From CAZEHJ01 sp964512485 (lineage in GTDB: Bacteria > Bacteroidota > Rhodothermia > Rhodothermales > UBA10348), in contig CAZEHJ010000124.1 in NCBI GenBank assembly GCA_964512485.1, positions 1 through 5,259 on the forward strand: a DNA stretch of 5,259 nt, read 5' to 3'. Positions 1-4,933 of the stretch are shown in pieces. Below the pieces are notes generated by a model. The model worked only from the letters and a program-made list of their open reading frames with translations, searched no databases and was not told the origin of the DNA. Position 1 is the first letter of the stretch, and each line of letters begins with the position of its first letter. The translations under genes and the position numbers were made by a program.

Positions 1-97
1 CAATATACTGCATGTCACATCAATAGTTCGCCGCTTCGCGGAAGATTAAAATGCGGTAATGCGCTGCGATCAGTCTTTTCAAAATCTCGGTTGGGGT

Positions 98-139
98 AAA
101 AATGGATCCAGGGCGCGCGGCTATGCCGCGCGCCCTGGA
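98..139 (-). terminator. Strong intrinsic terminator after fliA
   Basis: A perfect 15-bp inverted repeat (arms 107-121 and 125-139, 3-nt loop) is followed on the minus strand by four bases and then five T residues (plus-strand A-run 98-102). The stem is almost all G/C. The T-run lies only on the minus-strand exit side, so this ends leftward transcription coming from fliA, whose stop codon is about 70 nt upstream. On the plus strand no T-run follows, so it is probably unidirectional. It closes the small-membrane-gene/fliA transcription unit. Confidence 0.9.
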
Positions 140-209
140 GACCCTCCCTACCCGCAGATGAATCGATTCACCCAAATAAGTATTGGATGAAGAGCAATCT
201 ACCTGAGAA

Positions 210-971
210 TTAAGCTGCTTTGTTGGAGACGGTTGCCAACTGAGCCCTGAGAGTCTTAAGCACTTTAGCCAGGATCTGGCTGATGCGAGCTTCGGTACGG
301 TCCATGAGACCCGCGATCTCACGAAGCGTCAGGTTCTCGAAATAGTACAGAGCCAAAATGGTCTGCTCTCTTTCAGGAAGCTCGTTGATAAGCGTTTTGA
401 TGTAATCTTTCAGCGAATTGCGATCGATGGCTTCAAAAGCCTTGGTTGTATCCGCATTGGGAATCGATTCGATAAAAGTCTGGTCTCCTTCTCCGTCCAT
501 GGGGGCATGAAGGGATAAAGCGAATCGGCACTGAGCGTCGCGCAGCAAAGTGTGGTATTCAACCAGTGTCATTTCGAGGTGCTCAGCAACCTGCTGATCC
601 GAGGGTTCACCATGGAGCTGCTGACGAAGAACGTCCATCGCGTGATGGGCTTCAGCAAGAAGGCGGCGACGTTCGCGTGGAAGCGCATCAATGGAGCGCA
701 GATAGTCAACGAGAGCTCCTCTCACACGACCATAAGCGTAGGAAACAAAGGGTGTTCCTCGTTCGGGATCAAATCCGTCGAGTGCTTGAAGAAGGCCAAG
801 TTGTCCGACGCTTTCAAGATCTTCTCGGGTTGCCAGAGGATGATCCGGAATGGAAAGACGACCAACGATCGAGCGGACGAGAGGAATCGCAGCTATTACA
901 ACAGCTTCTCGATTCCGTTCGGTCGGTTCTGAAACGAACTGAACTGCTATGCTCTGTAAATCCTTTGACAT
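210..971 (-). CDS. fliA: RNA polymerase sigma-28 factor (FliA/WhiG family)
   Basis: This is a 253-residue sigma factor, close to the usual FliA/WhiG length of about 240-260. Region 2 runs from about residue 31 to 94 and contains the typical EDLESVGQLGLLQALDGFDP stretch, then the 2.4-like segment ending in DYLRSID. Region 3 follows at about 97-150 (LPRERRRL, then the SDQQVAEHLEM helix). Region 4 is at about 191-245, with LPEREQTILALYYFENLTL and a helix-turn-helix at about 215-237. In the family, such factors direct RNA polymerase to late flagellar and chemotaxis promoters of the type TAAA-N15-GCCGATAA and are usually held back by the anti-sigma factor FlgM; no FlgM is visible here. The ATG start gives a full region 1.2/2 lead-in, but no Shine-Dalgarno sequence precedes it; the leader is pyrimidine-rich. 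It lies 36 nt after a small membrane-protein gene in the same reading frame, and both appear to be driven by the sigma-54 promoter at 1340-1355. Family assignment is secure; the flagellar role is inferred from family and context. Confidence 0.9.
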   Translation of the reverse strand: MSKDLQSIAVQFVSEPTERNREAVVIAAIPLVRSIVGRLSIPDHPLATREDLESVGQLGLLQALDGFDPERGTPFVSYAYGRVRGALVDYLRSIDALPRERRRLLAEAHHAMDVLRQQLHGEPSDQQVAEHLEMTLVEYHTLLRDAQCRFALSLHAPMDGEGDQTFIESIPNADTTKAFEAIDRNSLKDYIKTLINELPEREQTILALYYFENLTLREIAGLMDRTEARISQILAKVLKTLRAQLATVSNKAA

Positions 972-1007
972 GGTACAAGGGGTAGTGTGTTTGTAAGGGG
1001 GGAGGGG

Positions 1008-1298
1008 TCAGGCCGCAAGTGCTTCCTGGTCGTCGGATTCAATGTTTTCGGAGATGCTTTCTTCAAGCCAATCCGAATCCCCTGCTTCTTCGAAGAAGCG
1101 AACCGAAGTCAGTGATCCTGCTCTGTCTTCCAGTACACGGTTTATCGTGAAATCGCCGAGCATCAACATGAAGCAAATGGAGCTTCCTACGAGAAGTCCG
1201 ATGAGAACCGCCATTGTCAGCGAATAGTCGCCTTCATTCAGGTTCATCGTCGTAATCGTACCTACGAGCAGGCTGAGTTGGAAAAAGAGTGATCGCAT
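1008..1298 (-). CDS. Small two-helix membrane protein with acidic cytoplasmic tail, function unknown
   Basis: This is a 96-residue protein that I do not recognise with confidence. Residues about 3-18 are hydrophobic (a short possible first helix), a polar acidic turn follows (NLNEGDY, 19-25), and about 27-48 form a clear glycine-containing membrane helix. Basic residues at 2, 54, 59 and 67 suggest that both ends are cytoplasmic. Residues 69-96 form a strongly acidic tail rich in E, D and S, ending in alanines. The hairpin architecture loosely recalls LapA/YciS (DUF1049) proteins or the N-terminal membrane hairpin of YacL-type PIN/TRAM proteins, but no diagnostic motif is present. An in-frame stop lies 10 codons upstream of the chosen ATG. 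The predicted sigma-54 start site lies about 31 nt before the ATG, which supports both the gene and this start. No Shine-Dalgarno sequence is seen. It is the first gene of the unit containing fliA, so a role tied to sigma-28 control or flagellar assembly is possible but unproven. Confidence 0.65.
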   Translation of the reverse strand: MRSLFFQLSLLVGTITTMNLNEGDYSLTMAVLIGLLVGSSICFMLMLGDFTINRVLEDRAGSLTSVRFFEEAGDSDWLEESISENIESDDQEALAA

Positions 1299-1339
1299 CG
1301 TTCGGATGATGGGTGTTTTGAATCAACATCAGCCTGAAG

Positions 1340-1355
1340 AGCAAAGGCTATGCCA
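1340..1355 (-). promoter_or_regulatory. Sigma-54 (RpoN) -24/-12 promoter for small membrane gene and fliA
   Basis: On the minus strand the sequence reads TGGCATAGCCTTTGCT. Against the sigma-54 consensus TGGCACG-N4-TTGCW it matches TGGCA and TTGCT, with the exact GG-to-GC spacing. Only the two bases after TGGCA differ. The -12 C at 1341 predicts a transcript start near 1329, leaving about 31 nt of leader before the ATG at 1298. An NtrC-family activator with an intact GAFTGA loop is encoded immediately upstream, as such a promoter requires. This would place sigma-28 production under sigma-54 control, as in many polar-flagellum hierarchies. Confidence 0.78.
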
Positions 1356-1380
1356 CCCATGGACCTAGAGCATCCAGTCA

Positions 1381-1400
1381 GCTCGAATCAGAATTCGAGC
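1381..1400. repeat. Perfect 8-bp inverted repeat, candidate operator
   Basis: GCTCGAAT and ATTCGAGC flank a 4-base spacer (CAGA). The centre lies about 61 bp upstream of the predicted sigma-54 start site. No T-run follows on either strand, so it is not a terminator. A dimeric DNA-binding protein such as the adjacent Fis-HTH activator is a plausible ligand. The position is closer to the promoter than typical enhancer sites at 80-150 bp, so other regulators are possible. Confidence 0.45.
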
Positions 1401-1423
1401 CGGAAATCAGAAATTTTTCAGAA
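1388..1423. repeat. Three direct TCAGAA hexamers, candidate activator-binding cluster
   Basis: TCAGAA occurs on the plus strand at 1388-1393, 1407-1412 and 1418-1423 (TTCTGA on the minus strand). The start-to-start spacings are 19 and 11 bp, roughly two turns and one turn of the helix, so the copies lie on nearly the same face. The first copy overlaps the spacer of the palindrome at 1381-1400. The cluster spans about -59 to -94 relative to the predicted sigma-54 start site, which fits an upstream activating sequence. Short hexamers in A/T-rich DNA can recur by chance. Confidence 0.35.
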
Positions 1424-1428
1424 TCGCT

Positions 1429-1455
1429 TAAAAACGGTCACAGAAGTGCCGATTA
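1429..1455 (+). promoter_or_regulatory. Candidate sigma-28 promoter P1, facing the activator gene
   Basis: The plus strand carries TAAA at 1429-1432, then exactly 15 bases, then GCCGATTA at 1448-1455. The classic FliA consensus is TAAA-N15-GCCGATAA, so 11 of 12 core positions match with correct spacing. A transcript would begin near 1462 and run rightward, antisense to the 3' end of the sigma-54 activator gene. No credible open reading frame follows, so the product would be a non-coding or antisense RNA. The -10 box is overlapped by a 5-bp inverted repeat (AGTGC 1445-1449, GCACT 1456-1460) that might allow repression. Confidence 0.45.
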
Positions 1456-1556
1456 GCACTGTTGGAAGTCTTTTTAAGCAAATAGACGCCTTCGGAATTG
1501 AAGTGAAAATAAATTTTCCGATGGCTATTAAGGATTGGTGCGATTCAGCCGATTAG
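1448..1556 (+). repeat. 9-bp direct repeat GCCGATTAG, copies 100 bp apart
   Basis: GCCGATTAG occurs at 1448-1456 and again at 1548-1556, with start points exactly 100 bp apart. I saw no further copy in the window. Each copy sits in the -10 position of a sigma-28-like promoter with its own TAAA/TAAG element 15 bases upstream, which is my preferred reading. The alternative is a pair of protein-binding sites: from the sigma-54 start they are centred near -123 and -223, a normal distance for enhancer sites. Confidence 0.6.
1529..1555 (+). promoter_or_regulatory. Candidate sigma-28 promoter P2, facing the activator gene
   Basis: The plus strand has TAAGGATT at 1529-1536, an 11-base spacer, then GCCGATTA at 1548-1555. 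Against TAAAGTTT-N11-GCCGATAA this matches 6 of 8 bases in the -35 element and 7 of 8 in the -10 element, with exact spacing. Transcription would start near 1562. The RNA would open with the hairpin at 1564-1595 and continue antisense to the activator gene. It is weaker than P1 on its own; the same architecture repeated 100 bp away raises confidence. Confidence 0.38.
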
Positions 1557-1557
1557 G

Positions 1558-1595
1558 AAAAACTTTCCGTTTCGGGTACCTGGTAGAAGCGGAAA
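1558..1595 (-). terminator. Probable intrinsic terminator after the activator gene
   Basis: Arms at 1564-1573 and 1586-1595 form a 10-position stem with a 12-nt loop. In minus-strand RNA it has nine pairs and one C-A mismatch. Five T residues (plus-strand A-run 1558-1562) follow one base after the stem on the minus strand. It begins 10 nt after the activator stop codon, as expected for a terminator of the upstream operon. The stem is A/U-rich, so some read-through into the fliA unit is likely. In plus-strand RNA the same stem forms with a G-U wobble but lacks a T-run. Confidence 0.55.
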
Positions 1596-1604
1596 AAGCT
1601 TCCT

Positions 1605-2999
1605 TCAGTCGATCAGACCGTCTTCCCTGTATTTGCGCAGCTTATTGCGGATCGTGCGCGCGCTGATGCCCAACTTGTCCGCCGCTACCTGCTGATTGTT
1701 TCCCGAGTCCTCGAGAGCCTGCAAGATCATGTGCCGCTCCATGTCATCGATCGTTGAAAGCTTGGCGCTGCTGCCGTTGGATGACTGCTCCCGAATCGGG
1801 TCTACATCTGAAAAGAAATCGTCATACACGTCCGACTTCACGATCTCCGAACGCTCTGCAGAAAGAAGGACGCCGCGTTGAACCATGTTCTCCAGCTCCC
1901 TGACATTACCGGGCCACGCCAGTGACTCGAAATAGGCAAGCAGGTCAGGTGATAGTTTCTTTGACTCGAGTGAATAAAGGGCGCAATATTTCTGCACGAA
2001 ATACTCAGCCAACAGCTTCACATCGCCGGAGCGTTCGCGAAGAGGGGGGACAGTCACAGGAAACACGGCCAATCGGTGGTAGAGATCTTCCCGGAAAACA
2101 CCTTCCGCGATAGCTTCTCCTAGATTTCTGTTGCTGGTGGCAACGACTCGCACGTCAACCTTTTTGACTTCGGTTGAGCCCACTTTCTGGAATTCTGACT
2201 CTTGAAGAACCCTGAGAAGCTTCGCCTGGACCGTGAGTTCAATTTCCGTAATTTCATCGAGCAGCAATGTCCCGCCATCTGCCTTTTCGAATGCCCCGAC
2301 CATGTCCTCAATAGCTCCCGTAAACGCGCCTTTCTTGTGCCCGAACAGGTGACTCTCGACCAATTCCCTCGGCAGATTCGCGCAGTTAATGGTCAGATAG
2401 GGTCCATCCGCGCGATCGCTCGTGTGGTGAATGAGCTTGGACAAAATCTCCTTACCAGTCCCGCTTTCGCCCTGAATAAACACAGGAGCTTTGTTGTTGC
2501 TGACTTTCGGGAGAATGGACTTCAGGCGCTGAATGCTGGGGGATTCCCCGATGTATTCCACCGATGAATCGCTTCCCGAAGCATTCCGGCTCCTTTTCTC
2601 ACTCGCAGGTTCTGATTCGGGAGCGGGTAGTTCCGCATTCAAGGATGCGTTGACCCGTTCGAGAAGTTCTGCTGTCGTAAATGGTTTGGGAATGTAATCG
2701 ATGGCGCCATGTTGCATCATCCGTACCGCATGCTGAACGTTGGCATGCGCCGTGACCATAATTACTCTCGTGGTCGGATAGTTTTTGCGAATGTGCCCCA
2801 GAAGGGCAAAGCCGTCCATGTCGGGCATCATGAAATCGGTGACCACAAGGTCGAACGATTCGGACTCCATCAATTCAATGGCCTGAACGGCACTCGCACA
2901 ACACGTCACCTGAAATCCATTGCGGGTGAACAGTCGCTCAAAAAGATTGTGAAGGAGGTTTTCGTCGTCGACGAATAGGAGATGCGGTTCGCGATCCAT
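1605..2999 (-). CDS. NtrC-family sigma-54-dependent response regulator (FlrC/FlgR-like)
   Basis: This 464-residue cytoplasmic activator has three domains. The receiver (about 1-120) has acidic pocket residues D11/D12, phospho-acceptor D55, T83 and K105. The AAA+ domain (about 149-385) shows Walker A GESGTGKE (177-184), the sigma-54-contacting GAFTGA loop (224-229), Walker B GGTLLLDE (242-249), arginine-finger region REDLYHRL (303-310) and sensor-II WPGNVREL (363-370). A Fis-type helix-turn-helix closes the protein (about 434-456, QQVAADKLGISARTIRNKL). All catalytic motifs are intact and the length is normal for the family. Phosphorylation should trigger oligomerisation and ATP-driven opening of sigma-54 promoter complexes. 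The nearest candidate target is the sigma-54 promoter at 1340-1355. The gene follows the histidine kinase by 102 nt and the two are probably partners. No Shine-Dalgarno sequence precedes the ATG. A flagellar role is inferred from the linkage to sigma-28; a different NtrC-type regulon cannot be excluded. Confidence 0.93.
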   Translation of the reverse strand: MDREPHLLFVDDENLLHNLFERLFTRNGFQVTCCASAVQAIELMESESFDLVVTDFMMPDMDGFALLGHIRKNYPTTRVIMVTAHANVQHAVRMMQHGAIDYIPKPFTTAELLERVNASLNAELPAPESEPASEKRSRNASGSDSSVEYIGESPSIQRLKSILPKVSNNKAPVFIQGESGTGKEILSKLIHHTSDRADGPYLTINCANLPRELVESHLFGHKKGAFTGAIEDMVGAFEKADGGTLLLDEITEIELTVQAKLLRVLQESEFQKVGSTEVKKVDVRVVATSNRNLGEAIAEGVFREDLYHRLAVFPVTVPPLRERSGDVKLLAEYFVQKYCALYSLESKKLSPDLLAYFESLAWPGNVRELENMVQRGVLLSAERSEIVKSDVYDDFFSDVDPIREQSSNGSSAKLSTIDDMERHMILQALEDSGNNQQVAADKLGISARTIRNKLRKYREDGLID

Positions 3000-3040
3000 A
3001 CGTGGCTGAGAAACCTGTGTACGTGGTAAATGCGCTTACG

Positions 3041-3064
3041 GAAAAGAAAGGCCCGGTTGCCGGG
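3041..3064 (-). terminator. GC hairpin with T-rich tail between kinase and activator: attenuator or weak terminator
   Basis: CCCGG (3052-3056) and CCGGG (3060-3064) form a 5-bp all-G/C stem with a 3-nt loop. On the minus strand it is followed by CCTTTCTTTTC, a T-rich but interrupted tract. It lies 38 nt after the kinase stop and 42 nt before the activator start. It may terminate part of the transcripts and so lower activator relative to kinase, or it may be a processing or stabilising hairpin. I saw no convincing promoter for the activator in this 102-nt gap. Confidence 0.4.
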
Positions 3065-3101
3065 TGACTCAATATACCCCATAAGGGAGTATTCCGTTCT
3101 A

Positions 3102-3884
3102 TTATCCCTGAATTGCGCGGGGAATGGTGCAGGTGAACTCGGTTCCCATTTCCAGCTCAGAACTGCTCAACACGATATCGCCTTCGTGTTCTCTGAAGAT
3201 GCGACGGGCCATCGTCAAACCGAGACCCAGATTTGAGGCTTTGGTCGTGAAAAATGGCCTGAATATCTGTTTCCTGACCTTCTCATCAGTGATAGGCGAA
3301 GGGGAGAAGATCCGGAATCGAACGGTTTGTCCTTCGTCTATACTGTCGGCCGTAAAGGATATCGCAAGCTTGTCGGTCTGAACTGCTTCGAATGCGTTAC
3401 GCATGACGGAAAGCAGCGCCTGACGGAGTAGTCTGTCGTCGGCATTAATCAGCACAGAATCCGAGATGCTGTTTTCGATGCGGATGCGTTCTGCTTCCGA
3501 ATCCGAGAGCAACTGAATGACTTCGTTGCCGATGAGCCGGGCCTCAACAAGGTGGCTGGACAGCTTCAATGACTCCTGATAGTGTTTCAGATCGCCCAGA
3601 ACTCCATTGATTCGCGATACGCCTTCGAGTATCCGAAACGCATTCTCCCGGTCATCCGAGTGATGCAGAGAGGGGAGAATGAGATCCGTGTATCCTTCGA
3701 TACTGCTCAAAAGGCTTCCGATACGATGCGTGATAACCTGGGAGAACTCGGAAAACGATTCCTTGCTGAGACCAGATCCCGCGCTGGAGGCTTCATGTCC
3801 TTTCTCCGTCACGCTTCTGGAAACCGGTGGACGCTCCTGCTTTGCCTGTCGTTCCTGATTCATATGTGCTCGAGTGCGAGGCAT
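3102..3884 (-). CDS. Soluble sensor histidine kinase, short and with divergent motifs
   Basis: This 260-residue protein has no membrane segment, signal peptide or recognisable PAS/GAF sensor domain. A polar N-terminal stretch (about 1-40) leads into a dimerisation helix with the candidate phospho-acceptor H53 (THRIGSLLSSIEGYTDLI), an unusual H-box lacking the usual E, N and P. The HATPase domain (about 115-256) has an N-box (RNAFEAV, N163), F-box (FRPFFTTK, 208-215), G2 (NLGLGL, 218-223) and a final GTEF strand (247-250). The G1 box (normally DxGxG) is replaced by FSPSPI (193-198), so the adenine-binding Asp is missing. Autophosphorylation may therefore be weak, or the protein may act mainly as a phosphatase or scaffold. 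It begins 5 nt after the HDOD stop, suggesting translational coupling; an internal Met at residue 8 is an alternative start. The likely partner is the NtrC-type regulator just downstream, by analogy with the soluble kinases FlgS and FlrB. It is certainly of the histidine-kinase fold; activity is uncertain. Confidence 0.85.
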   Translation of the reverse strand: MPRTRAHMNQERQAKQERPPVSRSVTEKGHEASSAGSGLSKESFSEFSQVITHRIGSLLSSIEGYTDLILPSLHHSDDRENAFRILEGVSRINGVLGDLKHYQESLKLSSHLVEARLIGNEVIQLLSDSEAERIRIENSISDSVLINADDRLLRQALLSVMRNAFEAVQTDKLAISFTADSIDEGQTVRFRIFSPSPITDEKVRKQIFRPFFTTKASNLGLGLTMARRIFREHEGDIVLSSSELEMGTEFTCTIPRAIQG

Positions 3885-3889
3885 CAGAT

Positions 3890-4897
3890 CTAAATGCTTG
3901 TTGCCGGAGACGTGCCCGGATCAGTCGTTGAATTTTCTTTGGACGCCGACTTACCTACAGATCGAAGTGATCGTTCGGGTTTGCGGTCTTCGGCTTTGGA
4001 TCCATTGATACCAGGCCCTGTGGTCGCGGTATCTGCTTTGTTCAAATCCATTTCGTTCAGTTCATCGCAGACCCGTCGGATGTCGTCGTCCTGCAGAGCT
4101 GCTTCTGATTGAAAGAGTGCAATCTTTTCATTCTGTAGTTCATAGGGTATAGACACCTGAGGCTCCATTCCGTAACCACATTTTTCGGCTACAAGGGCTG
4201 CCGTTCCAACTATGGCTGCCAGGCGTCTACCTGAAGAATCTTTCTGAAGGGTCGATGGAGTCGTGTGTCCTTTGATGCAAAGGGTCAGTTCTGTCGGGAA
4301 ATGCAGTTTTCGCCCGATGAATTCACCGATTTCAGAGTAGTCGATTCCGAACTGCAATTGTTCGAGTTCGGTTTTTGAGCCGGAAACAGGGAATGAAAGT
4401 TCGGAAAATCCGTACAGAGACTCGGTTTCCGCAGGGAAGGAGGCACACAGTGCCAACCGTCCGATGCTGTGCAGTAAACCTGCTGTTGCAACGAGCCCTG
4501 GTCGAGAAAGGCAGTCTTCTGTTGTCAGCCATGCACCGGTTGCCAGGCGATGACTGATGAATGCGGTGGCTCGGGCATGCCGTATGACAGCATCCGAGAC
4601 AGGGGACTCAACGGCGTGTTCTGAGCTTGAAGACAACATCGTCAGGCACGATTCTGGTCCCAAGACCTCAACTGCATGCAAAAGAGAACCGACTGAACCT
4701 CTCATGCCGTAATACGACTGGTTGGCTCGTTTAAGGACCGTGGCTGCAGACATCGGGTCATTCCAGAGAATGTTCACCACGTCGCATGCTTTGATCCTGC
4801 CGGAATCGAGAGCAACCGTTGCAGCGCGGGATGTTTCCCGGGCGGGTGGCTGCCGAAGCGAAAGCCTGGAAGTTATTCGATTGATGATACCGCTCAT
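3890..4897 (-). CDS. HDOD-domain signalling protein
   Basis: This 335-residue cytoplasmic protein has an HDOD domain at about 25-240. The typical first part is DPMSAATVLKRANQSYYG (48-65), followed by HAVEVLG (74-80). The HD-like core follows: RHARATAFISHRLA (106-119), LLHSIGRLAL (141-150) and the GIDYSEIGEFIGRKLHFP segment (184-201). The HD pair is replaced (H143-S144), and the His expected in the third segment is absent. This is normal for HDOD proteins, which lack metal-dependent phosphohydrolase activity and act as binding or signalling modules. Residues about 285-335 form a low-complexity, Ser/Thr/Lys-rich tail with no recognisable domain. The gene starts 36 nt after the TPR-like gene and ends 5 nt before the kinase, so all three are probably co-transcribed. 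HDOD proteins are linked to motility and stress signalling in several bacteria (for example GsmR in Xanthomonas). Here it may modulate the kinase, which has no sensor domain of its own; that is inference. Confidence 0.85.
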   Translation of the reverse strand: MSGIINRITSRLSLRQPPARETSRAATVALDSGRIKACDVVNILWNDPMSAATVLKRANQSYYGMRGSVGSLLHAVEVLGPESCLTMLSSSSEHAVESPVSDAVIRHARATAFISHRLATGAWLTTEDCLSRPGLVATAGLLHSIGRLALCASFPAETESLYGFSELSFPVSGSKTELEQLQFGIDYSEIGEFIGRKLHFPTELTLCIKGHTTPSTLQKDSSGRRLAAIVGTAALVAEKCGYGMEPQVSIPYELQNEKIALFQSEAALQDDDIRRVCDELNEMDLNKADTATTGPGINGSKAEDRKPERSLRSVGKSASKENSTTDPGTSPATSI

Positions 4898-4933
4898 GGC
4901 TCTTACCGATGAAAGGGGTGATACACTTCCTGT

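Larger units (their letters stand above)
1299..1604. other. 306-nt intergenic control region
   Basis: The gap between the activator stop and the small membrane gene contains no convincing protein gene. It is A/T-richer than its surroundings and dense in signals. In order of rising coordinate it holds: a sigma-54 promoter facing left; a palindrome overlapped by a set of TCAGAA hexamers; two sigma-28-like promoters facing right that share a 9-bp repeat; and a leftward terminator just after the activator gene. The layout suggests a switch point between the sigma-54 and sigma-28 tiers of a hierarchy. Confidence 0.7.

Noticed and set aside
31..41. CCGC-TTC-GCGG hairpin near the left edge
   Set aside because: The 4-bp stem has no T-run on either strand and no adjacent gene end; too weak to call.
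20..322. Minus-strand 100-codon open frame overlapping the end of fliA
   Set aside because: It lies in another frame over fliA region 4 and then through the terminator hairpin; a stem with a T-run would not be expected inside a gene.
472..480. TTCGATAA sigma-28-like -10 box inside fliA on the plus strand
   Set aside because: No TAAA element lies 15 bases upstream, and the site sits inside coding sequence.
993..1007. C-rich tract before fliA as a phase-variable repeat
   Set aside because: The longest run is six C, lies outside the coding sequence, and is too short for a convincing slippage switch.
1008..1010. TGA as a selenocysteine codon joining the small gene to fliA
   Set aside because: The bases after the TGA are almost all pyrimidines and cannot form the hairpin that bacterial selenocysteine insertion needs.
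1505..1518. GAAAAT-AA-ATTTTC inverted repeat as a terminator for a plus-strand small RNA
   Set aside because: The stem is nearly all A/T, the loop is only 2 nt, and there is no following T-run.
1350..1556. Plus-strand 68-codon open frame in the control region
   Set aside because: It has no Shine-Dalgarno sequence and a non-descript composition, begins over the sigma-54 promoter and runs through both sigma-28-like boxes and the palindrome. It is best explained as a chance frame in regulatory DNA.
3071..3076. TATATT as a sigma-70 -10 box for the activator gene on the minus strand
   Set aside because: No recognisable -35 element at a suitable distance; an A/T-rich hexamer alone is not evidence.
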